Shown: positions 36,281 through 47,233 of the stretch, piece after piece
Layout of the letters: each line of letters begins with the position of its first letter
How positions within the stretch are numbered: the first letter of the stretch is position 1
Assembly: GCF_002846415.1 (NCBI RefSeq)
Contig: NZ_PJMX01000001.1
Location: 3,658,001 to 3,722,000 of the forward strand
Direction: 5' to 3'
Origin: Streptomyces sp. TLI_146
Lineage (GTDB): Bacteria; Actinomycetota; Actinomycetes; Streptomycetales; Streptomycetaceae
DNA: 64,000 nt
Position numbers and translations under genes: made by a program
Notes under the pieces: generated by a model
Database searches by the model: none
What the model was told of the DNA's origin: nothing
Seen by the model: the letters and a program-made list of their open reading frames with translations, nothing else

Positions 36281-37246
36281 CTACGCGCGGCTCGCCGCGA
36301 TCTGCCGGGACATGATCGTGGTGAGCTCGTACGCCGTGTGGGAGGCGGCCACCGAGGTGATCTCCGCGTGATCGTACGCCGGGGCGACCTCGACGACGTC
36401 GGCCGAGACCAGGTTGCAGGAGGCCAGGCCGCGCAGGATCTCCAGGAGCTCGCGGGAGGTCATGCCGCCCGCCTCCGGGGTGCCGGTGCCGGGGGCGTGC
36501 GCCGGGTCGAGGCAGTCGATGTCGATCGAGATGTAGAGCGGGCGGTCGCCGATGCGCTGGCGCAGCTGGTCGGCGACCTCGTCGGCGCCGCGGCGGTAGA
36601 CGTCGGCCGAGGTGACGATGCCGAAGCCCATCTTCTCGTCGTCGGTCAGGTCCTGCTTGCCGTAGAGCGGGCCGCGGGTGCCGACGTGGGAGAGCGCCTC
36701 GGTGTCGAGGATGCCCTCCTCGACGGCGCGGCGGAACGGGGTGCCGTGGGTGTATTCGGCGCCGAAGTACGTGTCCCAGGTGTCCAGGTGCGCGTCGAAG
36801 TGGAGCAGCGCGACCGGGCCGTGCTTCTTGGCGACCGAGCGCAGCAGCGGCAGCGCGATGGTGTGGTCGCCGCCGAGCGTCATCAGCCGGGCGCCGGTGC
36901 CGAGCAGGTCGTCGGCGGCGGCCTCGATCGTGTCGACGGCCTCGTTGATGTTGAACGGGTTCACGGCGATGTCGCCGCCGTCCGCGACCTGGGCGAGCGC
37001 GAAGGGCGAGGCGTCCTGCGCCGGGTTGTACGGACGCAGCAGACGCGAGGCCTCGCGGATGGCGTTGCCGCCGAAGCGGGCGCCGGGGCGGTAGGAGACA
37101 CCGCTGTCGAAGGGCACGCCGACCACGGCGACGTCGGCGGTGCCGACCTCGTCGAGGCGGGGCAGCCGGGCGAAGGTCGCGGGGCCCGCGTACCGCGGAA
37201 CGCGGGACGAGTCGATCGGACCGCGCGGCGTTTCGTTGCTGCTCAT
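36281..37246 (-). CDS. speB: Agmatinase-family ureohydrolase
   Basis: This 321-residue manganese enzyme hydrolyses a guanidino compound (agmatine, guanidinobutyrate or similar), releasing urea. All metal ligands are present: [18 protein letters not shown] and [19 protein letters not shown] (Asp-x-Asp). Its length and [16 protein letters not shown] region fit agmatinase more than arginase. A PucR regulator diverges from it, which fits induction by a nitrogen source such as guanidinobutyrate, and the ThDP enzyme follows. The exact substrate is not fixed by sequence; guanidinobutyrase is the main alternative to agmatinase. Confidence 0.88.
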   Translation of the reverse strand: MSSNETPRGPIDSSRVPRYAGPATFARLPRLDEVGTADVAVVGVPFDSGVSYRPGARFGGNAIREASRLLRPYNPAQDASPFALAQVADGGDIAVNPFNINEAVDTIEAAADDLLGTGARLMTLGGDHTIALPLLRSVAKKHGPVALLHFDAHLDTWDTYFGAEYTHGTPFRRAVEEGILDTEALSHVGTRGPLYGKQDLTDDEKMGFGIVTSADVYRRGADEVADQLRQRIGDRPLYISIDIDCLDPAHAPGTGTPEAGGMTSRELLEILRGLASCNLVSADVVEVAPAYDHAEITSVAASHTAYELTTIMSRQIAASRA

Positions 37247-37402
37247 GTCGGAGTGCCCTTCGTGATCGGCCTGCGTACGGGCCCGGCGGCCCGTGGTTCC
37301 TCCGGGCCGGTGCGGCCCGCGCTCGCCACCCTAGGTGGCCGTCCAGCGATACTGAAGTGTACGTTTCCTCCACTTACGGCCCCTCTGATGTACGGAGTGC
37401 CC

Positions 37403-38878
37403 ATGCCTGCCGAGCCCGCGGCGGCCCCGCCCACCACTCCGGTCCCGCTCTCCGCCCTCCTCGCCCGCGCGGACCTGGGCCTCGTGCACCTCGCCGGGCC
37501 GCCGGACGCCGCCGTGCACGGGGTGCACGCCTCGGAGATGGCCGACCCGTATCCGTATCTGCTCGGCGGCGAGCTGCTGCTGACGGCGGGGGTGCAGCTC
37601 ACCGACCCGGAGCGGTACGCGGCGCGGGTCGCCGAGGCGGGCGCGGCGGCGCTCGGCTTCGGTGTCACGCCGGTGTACGACACGGTCCCGGCCGAGCTGG
37701 TGGCCGCCTGCGAGCGGCACGGGCTGCCGCTGGTGGAGGTGCCGCCGCCGACCCCGTTCACGGCGATCGCCCGGGCGGTGTGGGGCCTGCTGACCGAGGC
37801 CCGCCACCACGAGCTGCGCCGGGTCGCCCGGGCCCAGCAGGCCCTCGCCTCGGCGGCCGCCCGGCCCGACCCCGTTCCGGCGGTGCTGCACCAGCTGGCG
37901 ACGCGCCTGGGCGGCTGGGCGGCGCTGCTCGACCCGGAGGGGGCGGTGGTGCGCTCGGCGGGCCCCGAGCCGTCGGAGCGGGCGCGGGCGGCCCTGCGGC
38001 ATCTGGCGGCAGTGGTCTCGGCGGGGGTGGGCCCCGAGCCCGGGCGGCCCGGCGCTCCCCCCGCGTCCGCTCCCCCCACGTCCGCGAGCGACACCTCGGG
38101 CGGCGCGCAGCTCGCCGTGTACGCCCTGGCCGGGGCGCGGGGTCTCGCGCTCGGGACCGTCACCGAGCGGCGCGAGGGCGGCGACCACACCATCGCCGGG
38201 GCCGCCTCGGTGCTGCTGTCGCTGCTCACCGCCGAACGGCCGGACGCGGGCCGGACGGCCCAGTCGGCCGCGCTGGTGCGGCTGCTGCTCGGCGCGGACC
38301 CCGCCGAGGTGGCCCCGCTGCTCGGCGAGGCGCCCTGGACCGTCGTCCACGCGCGCGGCGAGGGCGCCCCGCCCGACCTCGGCAGCCCGCTGGTGGAGGC
38401 GGGCGACGGCCACGCGCGCGTGCTCGTCCCCGGCGGGCAGGACGTCGGCCCGCACCCGGGCTGGACGCTGGGGGCGAGCGCGCCCGTGGCGGCCGGGGAG
38501 CTGGCCGCCGCCGACGCCCAGGCCGCCCGGGCGCTGCGCCGGGCGGAGGCGGCCCGCTCCCCCCTGGTCCGCCACCGCACCGGCGGCTACGCCTCGCTCG
38601 TGGACCCGGAGGAGGCCGCCGCGTACGCCCGCGCCCTGCTCGCCCCGCTCGCCGAGCCGCTGCTCACCACCCTGCGCACCTGGCTCTCGCTGCACGGCAG
38701 CTGGGACCGCACGGCGGTGGCCCTCGGCGTGCACCGCAACACCGTCCGCCAGCGCCTGGCCCGCTGCGCCGCGCTGCTCGACGCGGACCTGGACGACATG
38801 GACGTCCGCACGGAGCTTTGGCTCGCGCTCCGGAGTGCGCCGGGACGTGCTGAGGCTCACTCTGGACAGTGCGAGTGA
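37403..38878 (+). CDS. PucR-family transcriptional regulator
   Basis: This 491-residue regulator has an N-terminal PucR ligand-sensing domain (LLARADLGLVHLAGPPDAAV, YLLGGELLLTAGVQL), a variable middle, and a C-terminal PucR-type HTH (LHGSWDRTAVALGVHRNTVR, then QRLARCAALL). ATG 37403 is used because GGAG lies five bases before it; an in-frame ATG 15 bases upstream is possible. It diverges from the ureohydrolase with 156 bases between, so it probably controls that gene and the ThDP enzyme in response to a nitrogen compound. No autoregulatory site was recognised. Confidence 0.87.
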   Translation: MPAEPAAAPPTTPVPLSALLARADLGLVHLAGPPDAAVHGVHASEMADPYPYLLGGELLLTAGVQLTDPERYAARVAEAGAAALGFGVTPVYDTVPAELVAACERHGLPLVEVPPPTPFTAIARAVWGLLTEARHHELRRVARAQQALASAAARPDPVPAVLHQLATRLGGWAALLDPEGAVVRSAGPEPSERARAALRHLAAVVSAGVGPEPGRPGAPPASAPPTSASDTSGGAQLAVYALAGARGLALGTVTERREGGDHTIAGAASVLLSLLTAERPDAGRTAQSAALVRLLLGADPAEVAPLLGEAPWTVVHARGEGAPPDLGSPLVEAGDGHARVLVPGGQDVGPHPGWTLGASAPVAAGELAAADAQAARALRRAEAARSPLVRHRTGGYASLVDPEEAAAYARALLAPLAEPLLTTLRTWLSLHGSWDRTAVALGVHRNTVRQRLARCAALLDADLDDMDVRTELWLALRSAPGRAEAHSGQCE

Positions 38879-38955
38879 CCGCCGGGTAACTTCGTATTTC
38901 CATCCCTGAGCAAGCGCTTAGCCGAGCCGCCGCCACCGTCAGAAGGAGAGCGTCC

Positions 38956-40113
38956 GTGCGCCGCACCGTATTCAACGAGGACCACGAGGCGTTCCGGGAG
39001 ACCATCCGGGCCTTCATCGAGGCCGAGGTCGTCCCCGTCTACGACGAGTGGTTCGCCGCAGGCCAGGCGCCGCGCGACTTCTACTACAAGCTCGCCGAGC
39101 TGGGCGTCTTCGGCATCCGCGTCGACGAGGAGTTCGGCGGCGCGGGCATCGACTCGTACAAGTTCGAGGCCGTGATGTACGAGGAGACGTCCCGCGCGGG
39201 CGTCCACTTCGGCGGCTCCGGCGTGCACGTGCTGCTCGGCCTGCCGTACATCAAGATGCTCGCCACCGACGAGCAGAAGAAGCGCTTCCTGCCGAAGTTC
39301 GTCTCCGGCGAGGAGATGTGGGCCCTGGCGATGACCGAGCCGGGCACCGGCTCCGACCTCGCGGGCATGAAGACCACCGCCAAGCTCTCCGAGGACGGCA
39401 CGCACTACGTCCTCAACGGCTCCAAGACCTTCATCACCGGCGGCGTCCACGCCGACCGCGTGATCGTCTGCGCCCGCACCGCCGCGCCCACCGCCGAGGA
39501 CCGCCGCCACGGCATCTCGCTGTTCGCCGTGGACACCAAGGCCGAGGGCTACTCCATCGGCCGCAAGCTCGACAAGCTCGGCCTGAAGACCTCCGACACC
39601 GCCGAGCTGGCGTTCGTCGATGTGAAGGTCCCGGTCGAGGACCTCCTCGGCGAGGAGAACAAGGGCTTCTACTACCTCGGCCACAACCTCGCCTCCGAGC
39701 GCTGGGGCATCGCCTTCGGCGCCTACGCGCAGGCCAAGGCCGCCGTCCGGTTCGCCAAGGAGTACGTGCAGGAGCGCACCGTCTTCGGCAAGCCGGTCGC
39801 GCACTTCCAGAACACCAAGTTCGAACTGGCCGCCTGCCAGGCCGAGGTGGACGCCGCCGAGGCGGTCGCCGACCGCGCCCTGGAGGCCCTGGACGCGGGC
39901 GAGCTGACGCCGGCCGAGGCCGCCTCCGCCAAGCTGTTCTGCACCGAGGTCGCCCACCGCGTCATCGACAAGTGCCTCCAGCTGCACGGCGGTTACGGCT
40001 TCATGAACGAGTACCCGATCGCCCGTCTGTACGCCGACAACCGCGTCAACCGGATCTACGGCGGCACCAGCGAGATCATGAAGTCGATCATCGCCAAGGA
40101 CATGGGTCTGTGA
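38956..40113 (+). CDS. Acyl-CoA dehydrogenase
   Basis: This 385-residue FAD enzyme oxidises a fatty acyl-CoA to the trans-2-enoyl-CoA. Family signatures are AMTEPGTGSDLAGMKT and LHGGYGFMNEYPIARLYAD, followed by IYGGTSEIMKSIIA near the C-terminus, where the conserved Gly-Gly-Thr-Ser motif contacts FAD. The usual catalytic Glu position is occupied in the segment NRIYGGTSE. GTG 38956 follows AAGGAG. It overlaps the TesB thioesterase gene by GTGA, so the two act in one acyl-CoA process. Chain-length preference is not readable. Confidence 0.92.
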   Translation: MRRTVFNEDHEAFRETIRAFIEAEVVPVYDEWFAAGQAPRDFYYKLAELGVFGIRVDEEFGGAGIDSYKFEAVMYEETSRAGVHFGGSGVHVLLGLPYIKMLATDEQKKRFLPKFVSGEEMWALAMTEPGTGSDLAGMKTTAKLSEDGTHYVLNGSKTFITGGVHADRVIVCARTAAPTAEDRRHGISLFAVDTKAEGYSIGRKLDKLGLKTSDTAELAFVDVKVPVEDLLGEENKGFYYLGHNLASERWGIAFGAYAQAKAAVRFAKEYVQERTVFGKPVAHFQNTKFELAACQAEVDAAEAVADRALEALDAGELTPAEAASAKLFCTEVAHRVIDKCLQLHGGYGFMNEYPIARLYADNRVNRIYGGTSEIMKSIIAKDMGL

Positions 40114-40973
40114 CCGAGGCTCTGGATGCCCTGCTCGATCTGCTCGACCTGGAGCAGATCGAGCGGGACTACTTCCGGGGCCGCTCACGCTCGGCGCTCG
40201 TCCCCCGGGTCTTCGGGGGCCAGGTGGCGGCCCAGGCGCTGGTCGCCGCCGGCCGCACCGTCCCCGAAGACCGGCCGCCGCACTCCCTGCACGCGTACTT
40301 CCTGCGCGCCGGGGACCCGGGCGCACCGATCGTCTACATGGTCGACCGCATCCGCGACGGCCGCTCGTTCACCACCCGAAGGGTGGTGGCGGTCCAGCAC
40401 GGCAACCCGATCTTCCACCTCTCCGCGTCCTTCCAGACGTACGAGGAGGGTCTTGAGCACCAGACGGACATGCCGCCCGCGCCGGACCCCGAGTCGCTCC
40501 CGACGGCCGCCGAGATGCTGCCGCGCCACCTTCCGGCGGACGTCGCCGAGCGCCTGATCGAGGCCCGCGCGGCCGTCGACCTGCGGTACGCCGACGCGCC
40601 GCCGTGGGCCAGCGTCGGCACCGCGCGCGAGCCGCGCTCGCAGGTCTGGTTCCGCACGAACGGCAAGCTCGCGGACGACCCCCTGCTGCACATCGCGCTC
40701 GCCACCTACGTCTCCGACATGACCCTGCTCGACTCGGTGCTGCTCGCGCACGGCCGGGGCGGCTGGGCGGTCGGCGACGTGGTGGGCGCGTCCCTGGACC
40801 ACGCGATGTGGTTCCACCGCCCGTTCCGGGCCGACGAATGGCTCCTGTACGACCAGGAGTCCCCCTCGGCCTCAGCGGGCCGGGGCCTGGGCCAGGCCCG
40901 CATCTACACCCAGGACGGCCGCTTGGCGGTGACGGTGATCCAGGAGGGCGTGGTGCGGGTCCCGCGCCCCTAG
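40110..40973 (+). CDS. tesB: Acyl-CoA thioesterase II
   Basis: This 287-residue double-hotdog thioesterase hydrolyses acyl-CoA to free fatty acid and CoA. Typical segments are RVFGGQVAAQALVAAGRTV, HSLHAYFLRAGDP, IRDGRSFTTRRVVAVQ, and, in the second hotdog, GASLDHAMWFHRPFRADEW and ARIYTQDGRLAVTVIQEG. GTG 40110 overlaps the stop of the acyl-CoA dehydrogenase, so it is coupled to it. The pair probably handles surplus or unusual acyl-CoAs. Length and motifs are normal. Confidence 0.92.
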   Translation: MTEALDALLDLLDLEQIERDYFRGRSRSALVPRVFGGQVAAQALVAAGRTVPEDRPPHSLHAYFLRAGDPGAPIVYMVDRIRDGRSFTTRRVVAVQHGNPIFHLSASFQTYEEGLEHQTDMPPAPDPESLPTAAEMLPRHLPADVAERLIEARAAVDLRYADAPPWASVGTAREPRSQVWFRTNGKLADDPLLHIALATYVSDMTLLDSVLLAHGRGGWAVGDVVGASLDHAMWFHRPFRADEWLLYDQESPSASAGRGLGQARIYTQDGRLAVTVIQEGVVRVPRP

Positions 40974-41025
40974 GAGGCGAGGATCGGGGCGCACCTTTAC
41001 GTACCGTGCCCCCGGCCGCCTGCTT

Positions 41026-41070
41026 TTAGGGGCGCGGGGAACTGCGCGACCAGCCACGCACGGCCCGCAC
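41026..41070 (-). repeat. Dispersed intergenic element, single arm
   Basis: TTAGGGGCGCGGGGAACTGC followed by GCGACCAGCCACGCACGGCCCGCA is one right-arm copy of variant A. It lies between the convergent tesB and phosphatase-like genes. Confidence 0.85.
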
Positions 41071-41103
41071 GGAACCACGAACCCCCGCCCCCACGGCGCA
41101 ACT

Positions 41104-41883
41104 TCAGACCAACTCAGCCGCACCCAACAGATACTCGACCATCGGCTCGTAGAACCGCGGATCAACCACGTGGTCGTCCAGCGGCACAGCAACCTGAAGC
41201 GTCCCCTCCGCCTCCGCGAGGAACAGCGCGGGATCGTTGCAATCGGCGTACCCGACCGCGTCGATACCGCGCTGGGCCGCACACCCGGCCCACCCGTGAT
41301 CCGCCACGACCAGATCCGGCAACGCCCGCCCCTCCCGCTCCAGCGCATCCAGAATCGCCGCCATCGGCGCAGGCGAATGCGTGTGCCAGAGGGACGCACC
41401 CCGCTCGTAGAGCGAGACGTCCGCGAACTGGACGACACACCCGTCGTCCGCGAGCACCCCGTCCGGAATCCGCACGATCTCGCACCCCGCGGCACGCAGC
41501 GCCGAAGCGGTCCGGCTGTGCACATCGATGAGCGCACCCGGGTGCCCGGTCGCGAACAGCACCCGCTCCCGCCCCGCCACGGCCTTCCGCAGCCGCGCCG
41601 CCATCCGCTCAAGGGCGTCGACGGTCAGCTCCGGGTCGATGGTGTCCTGGCCCGTGCGGTGCCCGGGGTCGTCGACGACCCCGCAGCGCTCGGCCATCAC
41701 CGCGAGCACGTCCTGCTCGTCGGTCCAGCGGTCGCCCAGCTCCAGGCCCAGCCAGTAGTGGCGGTCGCCGTTGGCGAGCTTGCGGTAGTGGGAGAGGTTG
41801 TTGTCGCGGGGGGTGGCGACGTCTCCGGCGATACGGGTGCGGACGAGGTGGTCGACGAGAACGGCACGGCTGGGTATCGGCAT
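41104..41883 (-). CDS. Phosphatase-like conserved actinobacterial protein
   Basis: This 259-residue cytoplasmic protein is familiar as a conserved Streptomyces protein usually labelled phosphatase; I recognise no experimentally defined family. It begins MPIPSRAVLVDHLVRT. Possible active-site segments are VLFATGHPGALIDVHSR, which has a GHPGA loop, and VADHGWAGCAAQRG. There is a characteristic DVATPRDNNLSHYRKLANGD. ATG 41883 is chosen, with an in-frame ATG nine bases upstream as alternative. It is convergent with tesB and 88 bases from the TetR gene end. Its role is unknown. Confidence 0.65.
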   Translation of the reverse strand: MPIPSRAVLVDHLVRTRIAGDVATPRDNNLSHYRKLANGDRHYWLGLELGDRWTDEQDVLAVMAERCGVVDDPGHRTGQDTIDPELTVDALERMAARLRKAVAGRERVLFATGHPGALIDVHSRTASALRAAGCEIVRIPDGVLADDGCVVQFADVSLYERGASLWHTHSPAPMAAILDALEREGRALPDLVVADHGWAGCAAQRGIDAVGYADCNDPALFLAEAEGTLQVAVPLDDHVVDPRFYEPMVEYLLGAAELV

Positions 41884-41971
41884 GCGCCCCATTCTGCCCC
41901 GGTGCGCGGCGCCGGGCGCCGTCGTCCGCGCAGTGGACGGGCGCACGCGCGCGCGTGGGCGGCCGGGGCGC

Positions 41972-42565
41972 TCAGCCCGCGAGCGCCGCGAACGCCCCGT
42001 GCGCCAGGCGCCGCAGCAGCGCCTCCGTGGCCGCGCGGCCGGGCAGCCCCGCCCCGTACGCCCCCAGGTGCGGCGTCGAGTTGAGCAGGCCGAACACCGC
42101 GTGGACGGCCGTGCGGACCTCCGCCTCGGACCCCAGCGGGTACAGCTCCCGTACGACCCCGACCCACAGCTCCACGTACTGCCGCTGCAACTGCCGCACC
42201 AGCTTGCGGTCGCTGTCGCGCAGGCGGTCCAGCTCCCGGTCGTGGAGCGTGATGAGCGCCCGGTCGTCGAGGGCGAAGTCGATGTGGCCGTCGATGAGCG
42301 AGCCGAGCACCGCCTCCGGGCCCCCGTCGGCCTCGGCGACGCGCTTGCGGCCGCCGTCGTACAGCCGCCCGCTGATCCCCACCAGCAGCTCCGCCAGCAT
42401 CGCGTCCTTGCCCGCGAAGTGCCGGTAGAGGCCGGGGCCGCTGATGCCGACCGCCGCGCCTATCTCGTCGACGCCCACGCCGTGGAAGCCGCGTTCGGCG
42501 AAGAGGCGGGCGGCCTCGCGCAGGATCTGCTCGCGGCGGGTGGGGGCATCGGTCCGGGTGCTCAT
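41972..42565 (-). CDS. TetR-family regulator of the leucine-degradation operon
   Basis: This 197-residue regulator has an N-terminal TetR HTH (RREQILREAARLFAERGFHG, then VGVDEIGAAVGISGPGLYRHF) and an all-helical ligand domain. It diverges from the methylcrotonyl-CoA carboxylase operon with two near-identical palindromes (42589-42604, 42618-42633) in the gap, which fits repression relieved by an acyl-CoA such as isovaleryl-CoA. ATG 42565 is well spaced. The ligand is inferred from the neighbours. Confidence 0.88.
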   Translation of the reverse strand: MSTRTDAPTRREQILREAARLFAERGFHGVGVDEIGAAVGISGPGLYRHFAGKDAMLAELLVGISGRLYDGGRKRVAEADGGPEAVLGSLIDGHIDFALDDRALITLHDRELDRLRDSDRKLVRQLQRQYVELWVGVVRELYPLGSEAEVRTAVHAVFGLLNSTPHLGAYGAGLPGRAATEALLRRLAHGAFAALAG

Positions 42566-42588
42566 GAGAATTCATTCTAGACAACGCG

Positions 42589-42604
42589 GTTAGCGCTCGT
42601 TAAC
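42589..42604. promoter_or_regulatory. Probable TetR operator, site 1
   Basis: GTTAGCGCTCGTTAAC is an inverted repeat of GTTA(A/G)CG half-sites around a two-base centre, 24 bases before the tetR start. It matches site 2 in 13 of 16 positions. Confidence 0.7.
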
Positions 42605-42617
42605 CTGAAGGAAATGA

Positions 42618-42633
42618 GTTAACGGTCATTAAC
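42618..42633. promoter_or_regulatory. Probable TetR operator, site 2
   Basis: GTTAACGGTCATTAAC is the second copy, 29 bases after site 1 (nearly three helical turns) and 55 bases before the mccB start. Two equal sites on one face suggest cooperative binding by the divergent TetR protein. Confidence 0.7.
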
Positions 42634-42687
42634 ATGTGGCCGGAAGAGCTCACGGCGGACTTCGTACGGGCAAGGGGGCTCGACACG

Positions 42688-44319
42688 ATGCAGCAGGCAC
42701 CGGTCCTTGGGAGCGCGGCGGATCCCGCGTCCGAGGCGTGGCGGGCCAACGAGGCGGCGCACCGCGCCCTCGGCGAGGAGCTGCGCGCCAGACTGGCCGC
42801 GGCCCGCCTCGGCGGCGGCGAGCGGGCCCGCGAGCGCCATGTCGCGCGCGGCAAGCTGCTGCCGCGCGACCGGGTCGACACCCTGCTCGACCCCGGCTCG
42901 CCGTTCCTGGAGCTCGCGCCGCTCGCGGCGAGCGGGATGTACGGGGACCAGGCGCCCGCCGCCGGGGTGATCGCCGGGATCGGGCGGGTCAGCGGGCGCG
43001 AGTGCGTGATCGTGGCCAACGACGCCACGGTCAAGGGCGGCACGTACTACCCGATGACGGTGAAGAAGCACCTGCGCGCCCAGGAGGTGGCCCTGGAGAA
43101 CCGGCTGCCGTGTCTGTACCTGGTGGACTCCGGCGGCGCCTTCCTGCCGATGCAGGACGAGGTCTTCCCCGACCGGGACCACTTCGGCCGGATCTTCTAC
43201 AACCAGGCCCGGATGTCGGCCGCCGGGATCCCGCAGATCGCGGCGGTCCTGGGCTCCTGCACGGCGGGCGGGGCGTATGTCCCGGCCATGAGCGACGAGG
43301 CCGTGATCGTCCGCGGCCAGGGCACGATCTTCCTCGGCGGCCCGCCGCTGGTGAAGGCCGCCACCGGCGAGGTCGTCACCGCCGAGGAGCTCGGCGGCGG
43401 CGAGGTCCACTCGCGCACCTCCGGCGTGACCGACCACCTCGCCGAGGACGACGCGCACGCGCTGCGGATCGTCCGCAACATCGTGGCGACCCTCCCCGCG
43501 CGCGGTGAGCTCCCGTGGAGCGTGGAGCCCGTAGAGGAGCCCAAGGCCGACCCGTTCGGGCTGTACGGGGCGGTGCCGGTCGACTCCCGCACGCCGTACG
43601 ACGTCCGCGAGGTCATCGCGCGCGTGGTCGACGGCTCCCGCTTCCAGGAGTTCAAGGCCGAGTTCGGCCAGACGCTGGTCACCGGCTTCGCCCGGATCCA
43701 CGGCCACCCGGTCGGCATCGTCGCCAACAACGGCATCCTGTTCTCCGAATCCGCCCAGAAGGGCGCCCACTTCATCGAGCTGTGCGACCAGCGCGGCATC
43801 CCGCTGGTGTTCCTCCAGAACATCTCGGGCTTCATGGTCGGCCGGGACTACGAGGCGGGCGGCATCGCCAAGCACGGCGCCAAGATGGTGACGGCGGTGG
43901 CGAGCACCCGCGTGCCCAAACTGACGGTGATCGTCGGCGGGTCGTACGGGGCGGGCAACTACTCGATGTGCGGCCGCGCCTATTCGCCGCGCTTCCTGTG
44001 GATGTGGCCCAACGCCAAGATCTCGGTGATGGGCGGCGAGCAGGCCGCCTCGGTGCTCGCCACCGTCAAGCGCGACCAACTGGAGGCGCGCGGCGAGGAG
44101 TGGCCGACCGACGCCGAGGAGTCCTTCAAGGACCCCATCCGCGCCCAGTACGACCAGCAGGGCAACGCCTACTACGCGACGGCCCGGCTGTGGGACGACG
44201 GGGTGATCGACCCGATGGAGACCCGCCAGGTCCTCGGGCTCGCCCTGACGGCCTGTGCCAACGCCCCCCTCCCCCAGCGGGACTACTCGGCGCCCGGCTT
44301 CGGCGTCTTCCGGATGTGA
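42688..44319 (+). CDS. Methylcrotonyl-CoA carboxylase beta subunit (carboxyltransferase)
   Basis: This 543-residue carboxyltransferase moves CO2 from biotin to 3-methylcrotonyl-CoA in leucine breakdown. Its N-terminal half has [20 protein letters not shown] and [20 protein letters not shown]; the latter is typical of methylcrotonyl-CoA rather than propionyl-CoA carboxylases. The second half has [33 protein letters not shown] and [19 protein letters not shown] 42688 gives the usual N-terminus [18 protein letters not shown] and has AAGGGGG upstream; upstream in-frame ATGs overlap the operator. It is the first gene of the operon, followed by the biotin subunit. Confidence 0.92.
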   Translation: MQQAPVLGSAADPASEAWRANEAAHRALGEELRARLAAARLGGGERARERHVARGKLLPRDRVDTLLDPGSPFLELAPLAASGMYGDQAPAAGVIAGIGRVSGRECVIVANDATVKGGTYYPMTVKKHLRAQEVALENRLPCLYLVDSGGAFLPMQDEVFPDRDHFGRIFYNQARMSAAGIPQIAAVLGSCTAGGAYVPAMSDEAVIVRGQGTIFLGGPPLVKAATGEVVTAEELGGGEVHSRTSGVTDHLAEDDAHALRIVRNIVATLPARGELPWSVEPVEEPKADPFGLYGAVPVDSRTPYDVREVIARVVDGSRFQEFKAEFGQTLVTGFARIHGHPVGIVANNGILFSESAQKGAHFIELCDQRGIPLVFLQNISGFMVGRDYEAGGIAKHGAKMVTAVASTRVPKLTVIVGGSYGAGNYSMCGRAYSPRFLWMWPNAKISVMGGEQAASVLATVKRDQLEARGEEWPTDAEESFKDPIRAQYDQQGNAYYATARLWDDGVIDPMETRQVLGLALTACANAPLPQRDYSAPGFGVFRM

Positions 44320-44327
44320 GGCGGACC

Positions 44328-46285
<1,958 letters not shown>

Positions 46286-46289
<4 letters not shown>

Positions 46290-47227
46290 CGCTGCCCATG
46301 GTCGTACCGGCGCGGGGCCTGCCCGCCTCGGTGCGGATCCACGAGGTCGGGGCCCGCGACGGCCTGCAGAACGAGAAGGCCGTCGTCCCCACCGAGATCA
46401 AGGCGGAGTTCATCCACCGCCTGGCGGACGCGGGCCTGACCACCATCGAGGCGACCAGCTTCGTCCACCCCAAGTGGGTGCCCCAACTGGCCGACGCCGA
46501 GCGGTTGTTCCCCATGCTCGACGGCATCGAGAGCGTGGCACTGCCCGTCCTGGTGCCCAACGAGCGGGGCCTGGACCGGGCGCTCGCGCTCGGCGCCCGC
46601 CGCATCGCGGTCTTCGCCAGCGCCACGGAGTCGTTCGCCAAGGCCAATCTGAACCGCACGGTGGACGAGTCGCTCCAGATGTTCGCGCCCGTCGTGGCCC
46701 GCGCCAAGGAGCAGAAGGTCCACGTCCGGGGCTATCTGTCGATGTGCTTCGGCGACCCGTGGGAGGGAGCCGTCCCCGTCCACCAGGTCGTCCGGGTCGC
46801 CAAGTCCCTGATGGACCTGGGCTGCGACGAGCTGAGCCTCGGGGACACGATCGGGGTCGCGACCCCGGCCCACGTCCAGAGCCTGCTCGCCGCGCTGAAC
46901 GAGGAGGGCGTGCCGACCTCCGCGATCGGGGTGCACTTCCACGACACGTACGGCCAGGCGCTCGCCAACACCCTCGCCGCGCTCCAGCACGGCGTGGCCA
47001 CCGTCGACGCCTCGGCGGGCGGCCTCGGCGGCTGTCCGTACGCCAAGTCCGCCACCGGAAACCTCGCCACCGAAGACCTCGTGTGGATGCTCCAGGGCCT
47101 CGGTATCGACACCGGGGTCGACCTCGGCAGGCTCACCGCCACCAGCGTCTGGCTCGCCGAGCAGCTGGGACGGCCGAGCCCGTCCCGCACCGTCCGCGCC
47201 CTCTCCCCCGACTCCCACAAGGAGTGA
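46286..47227 (+). CDS. Hydroxymethylglutaryl-CoA lyase
   Basis: This 313-residue TIM-barrel lyase cleaves HMG-CoA to acetyl-CoA and acetoacetate, the last step of leucine degradation. [16 protein letters not shown] near residue 20 has the metal-binding Asp. [15 protein letters not shown] and the signature [19 protein letters not shown], with its catalytic Cys, are both intact. The GTG overlaps the carboxylase stop, with GAAGGAGGAG upstream. It is followed after six bases by the acyl-CoA dehydrogenase. Methylglutaconyl-CoA hydratase, needed between the two, is not in the window. Confidence 0.93.
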
Positions 47228-47233
47228 CCCCCC

